Assembly: GCA_965227155.1 (NCBI GenBank)
Contig: OZ245731.1
Span: forward strand, 2,976,001 to 3,040,000
DNA: 64,000 nucleotides
DNA from: UBA6059 sp965227155
GTDB lineage: Bacteria; Bacteroidota; Bacteroidia; Cytophagales; Cyclobacteriaceae
Reading direction: 5' to 3'
Below are positions 56,301-63,499 of this stretch, in pieces (position 1 is the stretch's first letter; every line of letters begins with the position of its first letter). The position numbers and the translations under genes are program-made. Below the pieces are notes generated by a model, which was not told the origin of the DNA, made no database searches, and worked only from the letters and a program-made list of their open reading frames with translations.

Positions 56301-58596
56301 CTTTTCAATAGATGAGAACTCACCAACAACAACCGTTGTAGGTACAGTGACTGCATCAGATCCAGAACAAGATGTATTGTCCTATACCATCATTGCCGGT
56401 AATGACATGGGAGCCTTTCAGATCGATGAAGCTACAGGGGAAATCACAGTAGCAGATGATAGCCCACTAGACTTTGAAATCAATCTGACCTTTGTGCTAA
56501 TTGTTCAGGTAAGTGATGGGGTATTGAACAACCAGGCTGATATTACGATCAACCTGAATGATATTGCAGAGCCTATCAATACGGCGGCACCAACCGTATC
56601 AGAAGCGACCTTTTCAATAGATGAGAACTCACCAACAACAACCGTTGTAGGTACAGTGACTGCATCAGATCCAGAACAAGATGCATTGACATACACCATC
56701 ATTTCCGGTAATGAGTTGGGAGCCTTTCAGATCGATGAAGCTACAGGGGAAATCACAGTAGCAGATGATAGCCCACTAGACTTTGAAATCAATCCGACCT
56801 TTGTGCTAACTGTCCATGTAAGTGATGGGGCTTTGAACAACCAGGCTGATGTTACGGTCAACCTGAACGATGTAAATGAAGCAATTGTATTTATTACTGA
56901 TATTTTTTCTCTAGAAGAAAACTCAGTTGTATCAACTGCTGTGGGTAAAGTCTCTGTCTCTGATCCTGATGATAATCCTATTTATTTCAATATTAGTTCA
57001 GGTAATAACTTAGAAGCATTCCATATCAATGAGAATACAGGAGAAATCACAGTAAAGGATAACTCACCTTTAGACTTTGAAACAAATCCAGCTTTCCAAT
57101 TGACAGTCTCAGTTAGCGATGGTGAGCTTTCTGATAATGGAACAATTACAATTAATTTGATTAATATCAACGAACCTCCGGTAGTTAGTGATAGAGCATT
57201 TTTTATAGAAGAGAACTCCTCTGAATTGACTAGTGTAGGTGCTGTATCTGCCACTGATCTTGATAATGACGCTGTAAGTTTTGCTATAATGTCTGGAAAT
57301 GAAGAGGGAGCATTTCAGATAAATGAGAGTACTGGAGAAATCAAAGTGGCAGATGCAAACCTTCTCGATTTTGAAACCAATCCAGCTTTCCAACTTACCG
57401 TAGAAGTAAGTGATACAGAACTTACGGATACAGCAATTATTACAATAAACTTGACTGATTTGAATGAGGCTCCTATAGTTAATAATGAGACTTTTTTGAT
57501 TGATGAAAATTCACCGGTTTCTACCAATGTAGGAACTATTTCTGCCTTTGATCCTGATAGTGATCCCCTTTCTTTTACGATAACTTCAGGAAACGAGCAC
57601 GGTGCTTTTCAAATTAATCAAGTAACAGGAGAAGTTTTAATAGTGGATACTAATGTACTTGATTTTGAGACTAATTTAACTTTTCAACTTACCGTAGAAG
57701 TAAGTGATACAGAACTTACCGATACAGCAATTATTACAATAAACTTGACTGATTTGAATGAGGCTCCTATAGTTAATAATGAGACTTTTTTGATTGATGA
57801 AAATTCACCGGTTTCTACCAATGTAGGAACTATTTCTGCCTTTGATCCTGATGGAGATCCCCTTTCTTTTGCGATAACTTCTGGAAATGAGTTTGGGGCT
57901 TTTCAAGTCAATGAGACTACAGGAGAAATTACAGTAATAGATACTGAGCCATTAGACTATGAAACAAACCCAGGGTTTCAACTTTCTTATGTTGTAAACG
58001 ATGGAGAGCTAACAAATAATGTGGTAGTCAATATCAATCTGGTCAATGTGAATGAGCCCCCAGTTGTTAATTCAGAAATCTTTTCAATAGATGAAAACTC
58101 ACAAGTATCTACTATTGTAGGTGTTATATCAGCTTCTGATCCCGAAGGAGATCTACTCACCTATACCATAGGTTCAGGAAATGAGCTAGGTGCTTTTGAA
58201 ATCAATGAAACAACTGGTGAGATCACTGTTGTAGATTTAGATCCTCTGGATTTTGAAATAAATCAGTCTTTTGAAGTATCTATCATTGTTAGCGATGGTG
58301 AATTAAGTACAGAAGTTATTCTTGAAGTAATCTTGAATGATCTGAATGACAACATTTTACATGTTAATGATGGGAGAGAAGCAATTATTAAAGTATATCC
58401 AAATCCTGTTCGAGATTATTTATTTATCGATTGGCAAGGATATGAAAAGGCAATTATTTCGAACTTGTCAGGAAAAATTTTATTAGAATCAAATCTAGAT
58501 CAAATCTCCATGAAAGATTTGAATACTGGAGTTTACTTAATTATTTTAAAAGGGACTAATCATGATTTAATTAGCTTTCGTATACTCAAGGAATGA
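50374..58596 (+). CDS. Giant FG-GAP/cadherin-repeat surface protein with T9SS signal
   Basis: The protein has 2740 residues. A signal peptide (about 1-23, VLLLTYCMIKA) leads to seven integrin-alpha FG-GAP blades (about 30-500), each with a Ca-binding loop such as GDINGDGIEDF. A beta-rich spacer (about 500-770) follows. Then come 19 cadherin-type repeats of about 99 residues (about 773-2660), each with DENS, ASDPEQD-, DEATGEITV-, LDFE- and VSDG-like motifs. A T9SS sorting domain (last 75 residues, from KVYPNPVRDYLFIDW) closes it. The protein is probably exported by type IX secretion and may be an adhesin or gliding-related filament. It is the last gene of the envelope run. Confidence 0.92.
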   Translation: MYKISRSVQLSIVLLLTYCMIKAQPIPSSIDVANLNGSNGFNILFERENQGAFSTSNAGDINGDGIEDFIVSNPIERPDNFNANVGRAYVVFGSENGFPSVFDLADLNGANGFYINGFDEPFLLGTHVSGLGDVNGDNIDDIIVSATRFDENYFNAEAYGAYVIYGSTNFPQEVDPALLDGNSGFKISTIPVIAASPLVSAAGDINGDGLNDILLGDPFVVLSNTAKAYVLFGDTDFPPVKDLADLDGSDGFIFQGSLPFTGSGLAGGGDINNDGFDDIMIGAQNTTYVLYGKTTSYSSVIEPDDINGANGFIINEPNSLLGTHMSFLDDINGDNINDMILGAPLADPDGITDAGKAYVIFGKSGNFGPSFDLSGINGNNGFIIRGINAGDNLGSDVVNVGDFNGDGLTDIMIFADDVDEPPNSGVGASYVVFGSSSINSEVFSVADLDGSNGFSLNAGSGTGLNQVLASLDINNDGLSDVAAVENLFTSIVFGTNNSSPYFLELIIDLTVFENSNAITIDLTGKVTDDDSDDSLISFEVTNNTNPSVISTSIDNRILTIQSLPNQLGQSYITITATSGEFSVQNRFSVTVLESPLYEQTGTFNSQRTSSSQFFPDFNASLETADNFTIPIGETWFLDRVSVIGENRASAPSEAFFIIYADDEGSVGDVIFTSPDLSPEFTINQGSFTLTLPNSLELPQGTYWLSVQTKQAFNPGQNQWQWGYASPSIDGDYHIQDTDGLLQGQWPTSYRESGTNGALFFTLYGDVVGTSNSAPLISESTFSIDENSVVSTVVGTVTASDPEQDVLSYTIITGNDLGAFQIDEAIGEITVADNSPLDFETNPTFVLSVQVSDGTLNNQADITINLNDVAEAPLISGSTFSIDENSPTTTIIGTVIASDPEQDALTYTIIAGNELGAFQIDEATGEITVADANPLDFEINPTFVLTVQVSDGALNNQADITINLNDIAEPINTAPTVSEATFSIDENSPITTIIGTVTASDPEQDVLSYTIIAGNDMGAFQIDEATGEITVADDSPLDFEINPTFVLTVGVSDGALNNQAGITINLNDIAEPINTAPTVSEATFSIEENSPTTTVVGTVTASDPEQDALTYTIIAGNELGAFQIDEASGELTVADDNPLDFEINPTFVLKVQVSDGTLNNQADITINVNDVAEAPLITESTFSIDENSVVSTVVGTVTASDPEQDVLSYTIITGNELGAFQIDEAIGEITVTDANPLDFEINPTFLLTVQVSDGALNNQADITINLNDVAEAPLISESTFSIDENSPTTTIVGAVTASDSEQDALTYTIIAGNELGAFQLDEATGEITVTDANPLDFETNPSFVLTVQVSDGTLNNQADITINLNAVAEAPLISESTFSLDENSPTTSVVGTVIASDSEQDVLSYTIIAGNELGAFQIDEATGEITVADDSPLDFEINPAFVLTVQVSDGALNNQAGITINLNDIAEPINTAPTVSEATFSLDENSPTTTIVGTVTASDPEQDVLSYTIIAGNDLGAFQIDEATGEITVADANPLDFEINPTFVLTVQVSDGALNNQAGITINLNDVAEAPLISESTFSIDENSIVSTVLGTVTSSYPEQDALTYTIIAGNELGTFQIDEATGEITVTDANPLDFEINPTFVLTVQVSDGALNNQADITINLNDVAEAPLISESTFSIDENSPTTSVVGTVTASDPEEDVLTYTILDGNELGAFQLDEATGEITVADANPLDFEINPTFVLTVQVSDEALNNQSDITINLNDIAEPINIAPTVSEATFSIDENSQTTTIVGTVTASDPEQDVLSYTIITGNDLGAFQIDEAIGEITVADNSPLDFETNPTFVLTVQVSDGTLNNQADITINLNDVAEAPLILGSTFSIDEKSPTTTIIGTVIASDPEQDALTYTIIAGNELGAFQIDEATGEITVADANPLDFEINPTFVLTVQVSDGALNNQADITINLNDIAEPINTAPTVSEATFSIDENSPTTTVVGTVTASDPEQDVLSYTIIAGNDMGAFQIDEATGEITVADDSPLDFEINLTFVLIVQVSDGVLNNQADITINLNDIAEPINTAAPTVSEATFSIDENSPTTTVVGTVTASDPEQDALTYTIISGNELGAFQIDEATGEITVADDSPLDFEINPTFVLTVHVSDGALNNQADVTVNLNDVNEAIVFITDIFSLEENSVVSTAVGKVSVSDPDDNPIYFNISSGNNLEAFHINENTGEITVKDNSPLDFETNPAFQLTVSVSDGELSDNGTITINLININEPPVVSDRAFFIEENSSELTSVGAVSATDLDNDAVSFAIMSGNEEGAFQINESTGEIKVADANLLDFETNPAFQLTVEVSDTELTDTAIITINLTDLNEAPIVNNETFLIDENSPVSTNVGTISAFDPDSDPLSFTITSGNEHGAFQINQVTGEVLIVDTNVLDFETNLTFQLTVEVSDTELTDTAIITINLTDLNEAPIVNNETFLIDENSPVSTNVGTISAFDPDGDPLSFAITSGNEFGAFQVNETTGEITVIDTEPLDYETNPGFQLSYVVNDGELTNNVVVNINLVNVNEPPVVNSEIFSIDENSQVSTIVGVISASDPEGDLLTYTIGSGNELGAFEINETTGEITVVDLDPLDFEINQSFEVSIIVSDGELSTEVILEVILNDLNDNILHVNDGREAIIKVYPNPVRDYLFIDWQGYEKAIISNLSGKILLESNLDQISMKDLNTGVYLIILKGTNHDLISFRILKE
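52752..53512 (+). repeat. Segmental duplication within the cadherin array, copy 1
   Basis: About 760 bp here match 55740-56500 at a constant offset of 2988 bp with few mismatches. They share unit-specific features such as AIGEITVADNSP and GNDMGAF. This indicates duplication or gene conversion of a block of two and a half units. Confidence 0.75.
55740..56500 (+). repeat. Segmental duplication within the cadherin array, copy 2
   Basis: This is the partner of 52752-53512. The identity ends at both sides within a repeat unit, which gives the boundaries of the event. Confidence 0.75.
57391..57593 (+). repeat. Tandem duplication in cadherin units 16-17
   Basis: This block recurs at 57685-57887 (offset 294 bp, 98 codons) with few differences, including the shared CAACTTACCGTAGAAGTAAG. 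It is a recent duplication independent of the one in units 1-3. Confidence 0.7.
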
Positions 58597-58625
58597 ATGA
58601 TCAGGTTTAGATATCTACTAAAAAT

Positions 58626-58790
58626 ATGGATTTATCAGTAACGATAAAGAAATTTGATTCGGTTAAAATGATGCGTGAAATCCGAAATAAAATAGATAAA
58701 GATATTGAAGGTATGACCTTTGAAGAAGAGAAAGAATACTTCCGTAAAGCATCAGAAAAGTATAGAAAAGAGTTAAAAAAGGATCAATAG
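58626..58790 (+). CDS. Small antitoxin-like protein, orphan
   Basis: The protein has 54 residues and is too short for ordinary gene calling. It reads MDLSVTIKKFDSVKMMREIR at its start, then a mixed-charge helix with GMTFEEEKEYFRKASEKY. The pattern (FDSVKMMREIRNKI, EEEKEYFRK) resembles small antitoxins that stand beside a toxin gene in many Bacteroidota and Cyanobacteria. No toxin ORF follows in the 101 bases before the convergent rsmG. It starts 29 bases after the giant gene. Confidence 0.6.
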   Translation: MDLSVTIKKFDSVKMMREIRNKIDKDIEGMTFEEEKEYFRKASEKYRKELKKDQ

Positions 58791-58891
58791 GGTATCCTTT
58801 ACTACATCATTTAGAAATTTCAAATCAACTTATTCTCTAGATAGTGGCCCAGGGATAGGCAGAGTGGACAGAGCAAAGTTGTCCAAATTAG

Positions 58892-59527
58892 TTACATAGG
58901 CACATAAACCACTTTTTTCGTCTCGAAAAATGCTTCGTTGAAATAATTCTGAATATTCAATTCCTGGTACGGCCTTTTGATTTCGCGCATTTCTGCGTTA
59001 AGATCACCACCTTTAAGATAGAGGATACCGTTATCTAATTCATTAAATGATCGGGGGCTTATTTTTTGGTTGACCCACTGTAAAAAAGGCTTCATGCGGG
59101 TGACCGCCCGGCTTACAACAAAATCAAATTGACCTTTGACTTTCTCAGCTCTTTGGTGGTACGCCTCTACATTTTGAAGCTCGATGCTTTGGCTAACCTC
59201 ATTGACTACTTTGATTTTTTTAGCAATGGAATCCACCAGTACAAAGTGTACCTCTGGGAACAGGATAGCCAGTGGAATACCCGGAAAGCCCCCGCCTGTA
59301 CCTACATCCAGTATTTTTGTGTTTTCCTTGAAAGAGATGATTTTGGCAATTGCCAGCGAATGCAGCACATGCTTCAGGTAAAGTGCATCGATATCTTTTC
59401 TGGAAATGACATTTATCTGTTCATTCCAATGATGGTACAGCGGATATAATTGAGCAAATTGGTCTTGTTGAGTAGAGGTTAATTCTGGGAAATACCGCTG
59501 AATTAAGGCAATGGAATCCTGACTCAA
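58892..59527 (-). CDS. rsmG: 16S rRNA (guanine-N7)-methyltransferase
   Basis: The protein has 211 residues with a class I methyltransferase fold: ILDVGTGGGFPGIPLAILFPEV (SAM site), LVDSIAKKIKVV, and FDFVVSRAVTRM. RsmG methylates G527 of 16S rRNA. The start codon is TTG at 59527, overlapping the sigma-factor stop (TTGA), because no ATG precedes the conserved core. It is the last gene of a three-gene minus-strand operon. Confidence 0.93.
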   Translation of the reverse strand: MSQDSIALIQRYFPELTSTQQDQFAQLYPLYHHWNEQINVISRKDIDALYLKHVLHSLAIAKIISFKENTKILDVGTGGGFPGIPLAILFPEVHFVLVDSIAKKIKVVNEVSQSIELQNVEAYHQRAEKVKGQFDFVVSRAVTRMKPFLQWVNQKISPRSFNELDNGILYLKGGDLNAEMREIKRPYQELNIQNYFNEAFFETKKVVYVPM

Positions 59528-60132
59528 ATGTGCTGCTTTTTGTCTTTCACCAAATCATACATAAGCTCCCTGGCTCTGTGCAATTGTGCCTTAACGGTAC
59601 CAAGAGGGGCCTCCAGTTCCTGCGCTATTTCTTCATAAGAAAGCTCATCAAAATACCGCAGCTTCACCAGGCGTTGGTATTTGGCTGGCAGCTTGTCAAC
59701 AAACATTCTTACCAGCGCAATCTTCTGATCTTTGATGGTCTCCTGATCCGGTGTTAGGTTTTTATCCTCCACATCGATGTTAACTGTTTCGCCACTATCG
59801 TCTGTAAAGGAAGTATTAAGACTCATCGTTTCTAGGCGTTTTTTGCGGATAAAGTCTATAGCGTTGTTAGTGGCTATTCGAAACAGCCAGGTCGAAAAGG
59901 TGTAATCCTTCTTAAACCGGTGAAGGTTTTTGAAAGCTTTCGCAAATGCCTCTATCGTCAGATCTTCAGCATCATCCACGTTGCGAACCATTTTCAGGAT
60001 CATGTGATACACAGGCTTTTTGTACCGCTTCATGAGGTCAGCAAAAGCCTGCTGATCACCATCCTGCACAGCCATGTCGATCAGCTTAAAATCCTTAAGT
60101 GCTTTTTCAGAAAAGTTTCTACCTAGCTCCAT
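59524..60132 (-). CDS. Sigma-70 family (ECF-type) RNA polymerase sigma factor
   Basis: The protein has 202 residues. Region 2 shows VYHMILKMVRNVDDAEDLTIEAF with the -10-recognition stretch FSTWLFRIATNNAIDFIRKKR. Region 4 shows LPAKYQRLVKLRYFDELSYEEIAQELEAPLGTVKAQLHRARELM. No anti-sigma gene lies next to it, unlike most ECF factors; glycosyltransferase and rsmG are the neighbours. The start ATG at 60132 overlaps the end of the glycosyltransferase gene by 10 bases. Confidence 0.93.
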   Translation of the reverse strand: MELGRNFSEKALKDFKLIDMAVQDGDQQAFADLMKRYKKPVYHMILKMVRNVDDAEDLTIEAFAKAFKNLHRFKKDYTFSTWLFRIATNNAIDFIRKKRLETMSLNTSFTDDSGETVNIDVEDKNLTPDQETIKDQKIALVRMFVDKLPAKYQRLVKLRYFDELSYEEIAQELEAPLGTVKAQLHRARELMYDLVKDKKQHI

Positions 60133-61217
60133 TTTATTTTTTTAGAAAAGCTTGCCAGCGTACCCATCCATGCCAGAAACGCTAAATACCATAAATCCAG
60201 CACAGGTAATAACCAAAAATCAAATTTATCACCAGACTTTTTGGCATAAGACCACATCGCTAAGCCCTGACCAAGGAATTTCAATGCAAATCCGCTGTAC
60301 AAAATGTAGGGTTGCCTGGAAATTACCACTAAAATAAAAAAAAGCAACCAAAAGATCGTGAGCAGCATCAATCTACCTCCCAACAAAAGCTTATCTGAAA
60401 GCCGATACAACTTCCCAACGGATAAATGACGTTTTTTCTGTGTTAGATATTGTTTCCAATTGGTTTTTGGTTCTGATAAAACCAAAGCATCCGGTGCAAG
60501 AGCGATAACCGTATTCCTCTTGGTGGCATATTGATTAATAAATAAATCATCATCACCACCCGTTATTTTTAACATTCTACCAAAACCCTTCTTTTCCATA
60601 AAAAGAGATTTGCGGTAGGCAAGATTCCTGCCGACACCCATGTATGGCCTACCCAGCTTTGAACGGGTCATGTAAAGCAAGCCAGTAAGCAGTGTTTCAA
60701 ACCGGATGACCAGGTTTAGCAAACCCGGTTTTTTGATATATTGTGAGTAGCCTAGTACAAACTGTTTATCTGCAGTAAACTGTCCGGCCATAACATTAAG
60801 CCAGTTTTCACTATTGGGTATGCAGTCAGCATCAGTAAAGATTATCCGATCGTAGGTGGCTGCTTTTATGCCAAGTGTCAGCCCATATTTTTTCCCATTG
60901 GCATGATCTGGCACATGATCTACCCTTACCAGCTTTATCTTGGGTTTTTGGGCGAGGAGGAAATCATAGCTATCATCACTCGACCTGTCATCCACTATTA
61001 TAATCTCCTTCTGGATGTAATGCTGTGTCAATAACGCAGGTACAAGGCGCTGCAGGTTTTCATATTCATTATGCGCACATACCACTACGCTCACACCTTG
61101 TTCATTATTTTCGGAAGGAAGATTCTTATGCCTGATAAACATGATCAGTTGCAAAAGGTAAATGATGAAAAAAAGTGAGGAAATACCTAAAAAGATGCCT
61201 AAAAGCGGTTCGATCAT
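60123..61217 (-). CDS. Membrane glycosyltransferase family 2
   Basis: The protein has 364 residues from the ATG at 61217; an upstream TTG is less likely. An N-terminal helix (LLGIFLGISSLFFIIYLLQLI) is followed by the GT-A domain: VSVVVCAHNEYENL, IIVDDRSSDDS, and the DxD equivalent FTDADCIPNSENW. A conserved GGDDDLFINQ and QKKRHL (resembling the QxxRW motif) are next. Two or three C-terminal membrane helices complete it. The donor and acceptor are unknown. It is the first gene of an operon with the sigma factor and rsmG. Confidence 0.88.
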   Translation of the reverse strand: MIEPLLGIFLGISSLFFIIYLLQLIMFIRHKNLPSENNEQGVSVVVCAHNEYENLQRLVPALLTQHYIQKEIIIVDDRSSDDSYDFLLAQKPKIKLVRVDHVPDHANGKKYGLTLGIKAATYDRIIFTDADCIPNSENWLNVMAGQFTADKQFVLGYSQYIKKPGLLNLVIRFETLLTGLLYMTRSKLGRPYMGVGRNLAYRKSLFMEKKGFGRMLKITGGDDDLFINQYATKRNTVIALAPDALVLSEPKTNWKQYLTQKKRHLSVGKLYRLSDKLLLGGRLMLLTIFWLLFFILVVISRQPYILYSGFALKFLGQGLAMWSYAKKSGDKFDFWLLPVLDLWYLAFLAWMGTLASFSKKIKWS

Positions 61218-61276
61218 ATCACTGCGCAAAGCGGCAAAGATATGATTATGACCACCATTTATTAGGTATTAAACCA

Positions 61277-61284
61277 TATTTTTG
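61277..61284 (+). promoter_or_regulatory. Putative -7 box of tgt (TATTTTTG)
   Basis: An exact TAnnTTTG match ends nine bases before the tgt ATG, in the 76-base divergent gap. If used, the message would have a leader of only a few bases. Confidence 0.4.
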
Positions 61285-61293
61285 CAGCCGCCC

Positions 61294-62424
61294 ATGAAAT
61301 TCCAACTCCAACATACAGATTCTAAAAGTAAGGCCAGGGCAGGTGAGATCATAACAGACCATGGCCGCATTGAAACGCCCATCTTTATGCCTGTAGGCAC
61401 AGCCGGGACTGTAAAAGCGGTACATCAGCGTGAGTTGGAATCTGATGTGAAGGCAGAGATTATTTTGGGCAATACCTATCATCTTTACCTCCGACCTGGC
61501 CTTGATATCCTCGCCAAAGCAGGTGGCCTGCACCGGTTTAATGGATGGGAGAGACCAATACTTACTGATTCAGGTGGTTATCAGGTATATTCATTGGCCA
61601 ATAGCAGAAAAATCACTGAAGAAGGCGTCATTTTTCAGTCACACATAGATGGTTCCCGGCACCAGTTTACACCTGAAAATGTTATGGATATCCAGCGAAC
61701 CATCGGGGCTGATATCATTATGGCCTTTGATGAGTGCCCGCCATATCCAAGTACGCATCAGTATGCCAAAAATAGCATGCATATGACGCATCGCTGGCTG
61801 GATCGATGTATCCAGAGGCTCACAGAAACTGAGCCACATTATAGCCATCAGCAATCCTTATTTCCTATTGTACAAGGCAGCACTTACCGTGATCTGCGAA
61901 AGGAATCTGCTGAATTTATAGCTTCGAAGAACCAGGACGGTAATGCTATTGGTGGGCTTTCTGTGGGTGAACCCGCCGAAATGATGTACGAACATACGGA
62001 GGTAGTTTGTGGTATACTACCTGCTGAAAAGCCAAGATACCTGATGGGTGTGGGCACACCTGAGAATATACTGCAGTGTATAGCCCTTGGCGTGGATATG
62101 TTTGACTGTGTAATGCCTACCCGAAACGCCCGACATGGCTTACTTTTCACGAGCGAGGGTATCATCAATATGAAAAATGAAAAGTGGAAGGATGATTTTT
62201 CTCCCATTGATGCGAAACTTGGCGGATATGTCAGCAGTTTCTATACTAAAGCATATTTAAGGCATTTGATTGTAAGCAAAGAGCTGCTTGCGGCGCAAAT
62301 CGCCAGCATTCATAATCTAAGTTTCTACCTGTGGCTGGTAAAGGAAGCCAGGAAGCAAATTGAAAACGGTACTTTTGCCAGTTGGAAATCTATGATGGTG
62401 GAAAAAGTAAGCCGTAGGCTTTAA
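61294..62424 (+). CDS. tgt: tRNA-guanine transglycosylase
   Basis: The protein has 376 residues from the ATG at 61294. The substrate-site motif is TDSGGYQVYSLANSRKI, the catalytic region is MAFDECPPYPS, and the conserved MPTRNARHG is present. It exchanges guanine-34 of GUN-anticodon tRNAs for the queuine precursor. The usual C-terminal zinc motif C-x-C-x2-C is absent: the aligned stretch reads SPIDAKLGGYVSSFYTKAY, with Leu, Gly and Ser where the three Cys would be. The final His (SIHNLSFYLW) is kept. lptG starts two bases after the stop. Confidence 0.94.
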   Translation: MKFQLQHTDSKSKARAGEIITDHGRIETPIFMPVGTAGTVKAVHQRELESDVKAEIILGNTYHLYLRPGLDILAKAGGLHRFNGWERPILTDSGGYQVYSLANSRKITEEGVIFQSHIDGSRHQFTPENVMDIQRTIGADIIMAFDECPPYPSTHQYAKNSMHMTHRWLDRCIQRLTETEPHYSHQQSLFPIVQGSTYRDLRKESAEFIASKNQDGNAIGGLSVGEPAEMMYEHTEVVCGILPAEKPRYLMGVGTPENILQCIALGVDMFDCVMPTRNARHGLLFTSEGIINMKNEKWKDDFSPIDAKLGGYVSSFYTKAYLRHLIVSKELLAAQIASIHNLSFYLWLVKEARKQIENGTFASWKSMMVEKVSRRL

Positions 62425-62425
62425 A

Positions 62426-63499
62426 ATGAAAATATTAGACCGCTACATACTTAAGAAGCTTCTGAGCACTTTCTTCTTTGTAGTGCTGATCCTGGTATTT
62501 GTAATCATCGTGATTGATTTCACGGAGAAGAATGATAAGTTTATCAAGAATGATCTTGGAGCAGAAGAGATTCTAAATTTCTACATCAATTTCATCCCCT
62601 ACATAGCGAGTCTGCTTACCCCTATTACTTCATTTATTGCTGTGGTTTTTGTTACCGCCAATATGGCTGTACGTACAGAGATCATTGCGATTTTGGCTAG
62701 TGGCACCAGTTTTCGTCGCATGATGATTCCTTACGGAATGTTTGCCGTGATTGTAGGAATCATGAGCTTTTTTCTCAATGGATGGATTATCCCAACGGCC
62801 AACAAAGAGAGGGTAGCTTTTGAAGTAGCCTATCTGAAAGGGCCCTATTATTTCTCAGAGCGTAATATTCATTTTAAAGTAGGGGAAAATGACTACCTCT
62901 ACATGGAGCGCTACAGTAATCAAAATGATATCGGCTATCGGGTAACCCTTGAAACTTTTGAAGGTACAGAGCTAAAACAGAAAATGTATGCCACACAAAT
63001 GGCCTGGGATAGCACACAAAATAAATGGCGCTTGAAGGGATGGAATAGGAGGGTCTTGCAAGAAGGCAGAGAGACATTTGAAACCGGTTTTGAGATGGAC
63101 ACCACGATTGCCATCTGGCCTTCTGATTTTGAAAACAGCTACAAGCTTCAGGAGACCTTTACTCTGCCGGAGCTTAATAATTACATCGAGCTTCAGCAGT
63201 CCAGGGGTGCGGACGACACGCTAAAATATATTGTAGAGCGGTATGTTCGGTACACGCAGCCATTTACAGTCATTATCCTTACTTTCATCGGGTTGATAGT
63301 GTCAGCGCGTAAGGCCAGGGGAGGAGCTGGCTTCCAGATTGCGCTGGGATTCCTCATTGCCTTTGTCTTTATCATATTCTTCATTATGGCCCGCGTAACC
63401 GCTGAAGCCGGATCTATGGATCCCCTTTTGGCCATTTGGATTCCCAACATCATCTTTTCTTTTGTTGGTTTGGTCATGTATTACACCATTCCGCGATGA
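62426..63499 (+). CDS. LptF/LptG-family LPS-transport permease
   Basis: The protein has 357 residues with the YjgP/YjgQ layout: three helices near the N-terminus (starting LLSTFFFVVLILVFVIIVIDF), a periplasmic beta-jellyroll-like part (about 130-250), and three C-terminal helices (QPFTVIILTFIGLIVSARKARGG is the junction). Such permeases extract LPS from the inner membrane with LptB. The family cannot be split into LptF or LptG by eye. The stop overlaps the next ATG. Confidence 0.88.
   Translation: MKILDRYILKKLLSTFFFVVLILVFVIIVIDFTEKNDKFIKNDLGAEEILNFYINFIPYIASLLTPITSFIAVVFVTANMAVRTEIIAILASGTSFRRMMIPYGMFAVIVGIMSFFLNGWIIPTANKERVAFEVAYLKGPYYFSERNIHFKVGENDYLYMERYSNQNDIGYRVTLETFEGTELKQKMYATQMAWDSTQNKWRLKGWNRRVLQEGRETFETGFEMDTTIAIWPSDFENSYKLQETFTLPELNNYIELQQSRGADDTLKYIVERYVRYTQPFTVIILTFIGLIVSARKARGGAGFQIALGFLIAFVFIIFFIMARVTAEAGSMDPLLAIWIPNIIFSFVGLVMYYTIPR

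Larger units (their letters stand above)
52690..58350 (+). repeat. Tandem 294-312 bp cadherin-encoding repeat array
   Basis: Nineteen in-frame units of about 98-104 codons encode cadherin-like domains. Units 1-14 are near-identical to one another at nucleotide level, and units 15-19 are diverged. Two linker types alternate: AEAPLI and AEPINTAPTV. The array sits in one gene and is a recombination-prone region. Confidence 0.9.

Noticed and set aside
52617..57527. A series of minus-strand ORFs (for example 53430-54005, 54924-55793) under the cadherin gene
   Set aside because: They repeat with the cadherin units, are Ser/Val-rich shadows of the coding strand, and have no recognisable domain.
52690..58350. 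Repeat array as a possible CRISPR
   Set aside because: Units are about 300 bp, in frame and encode cadherin domains without spacers.
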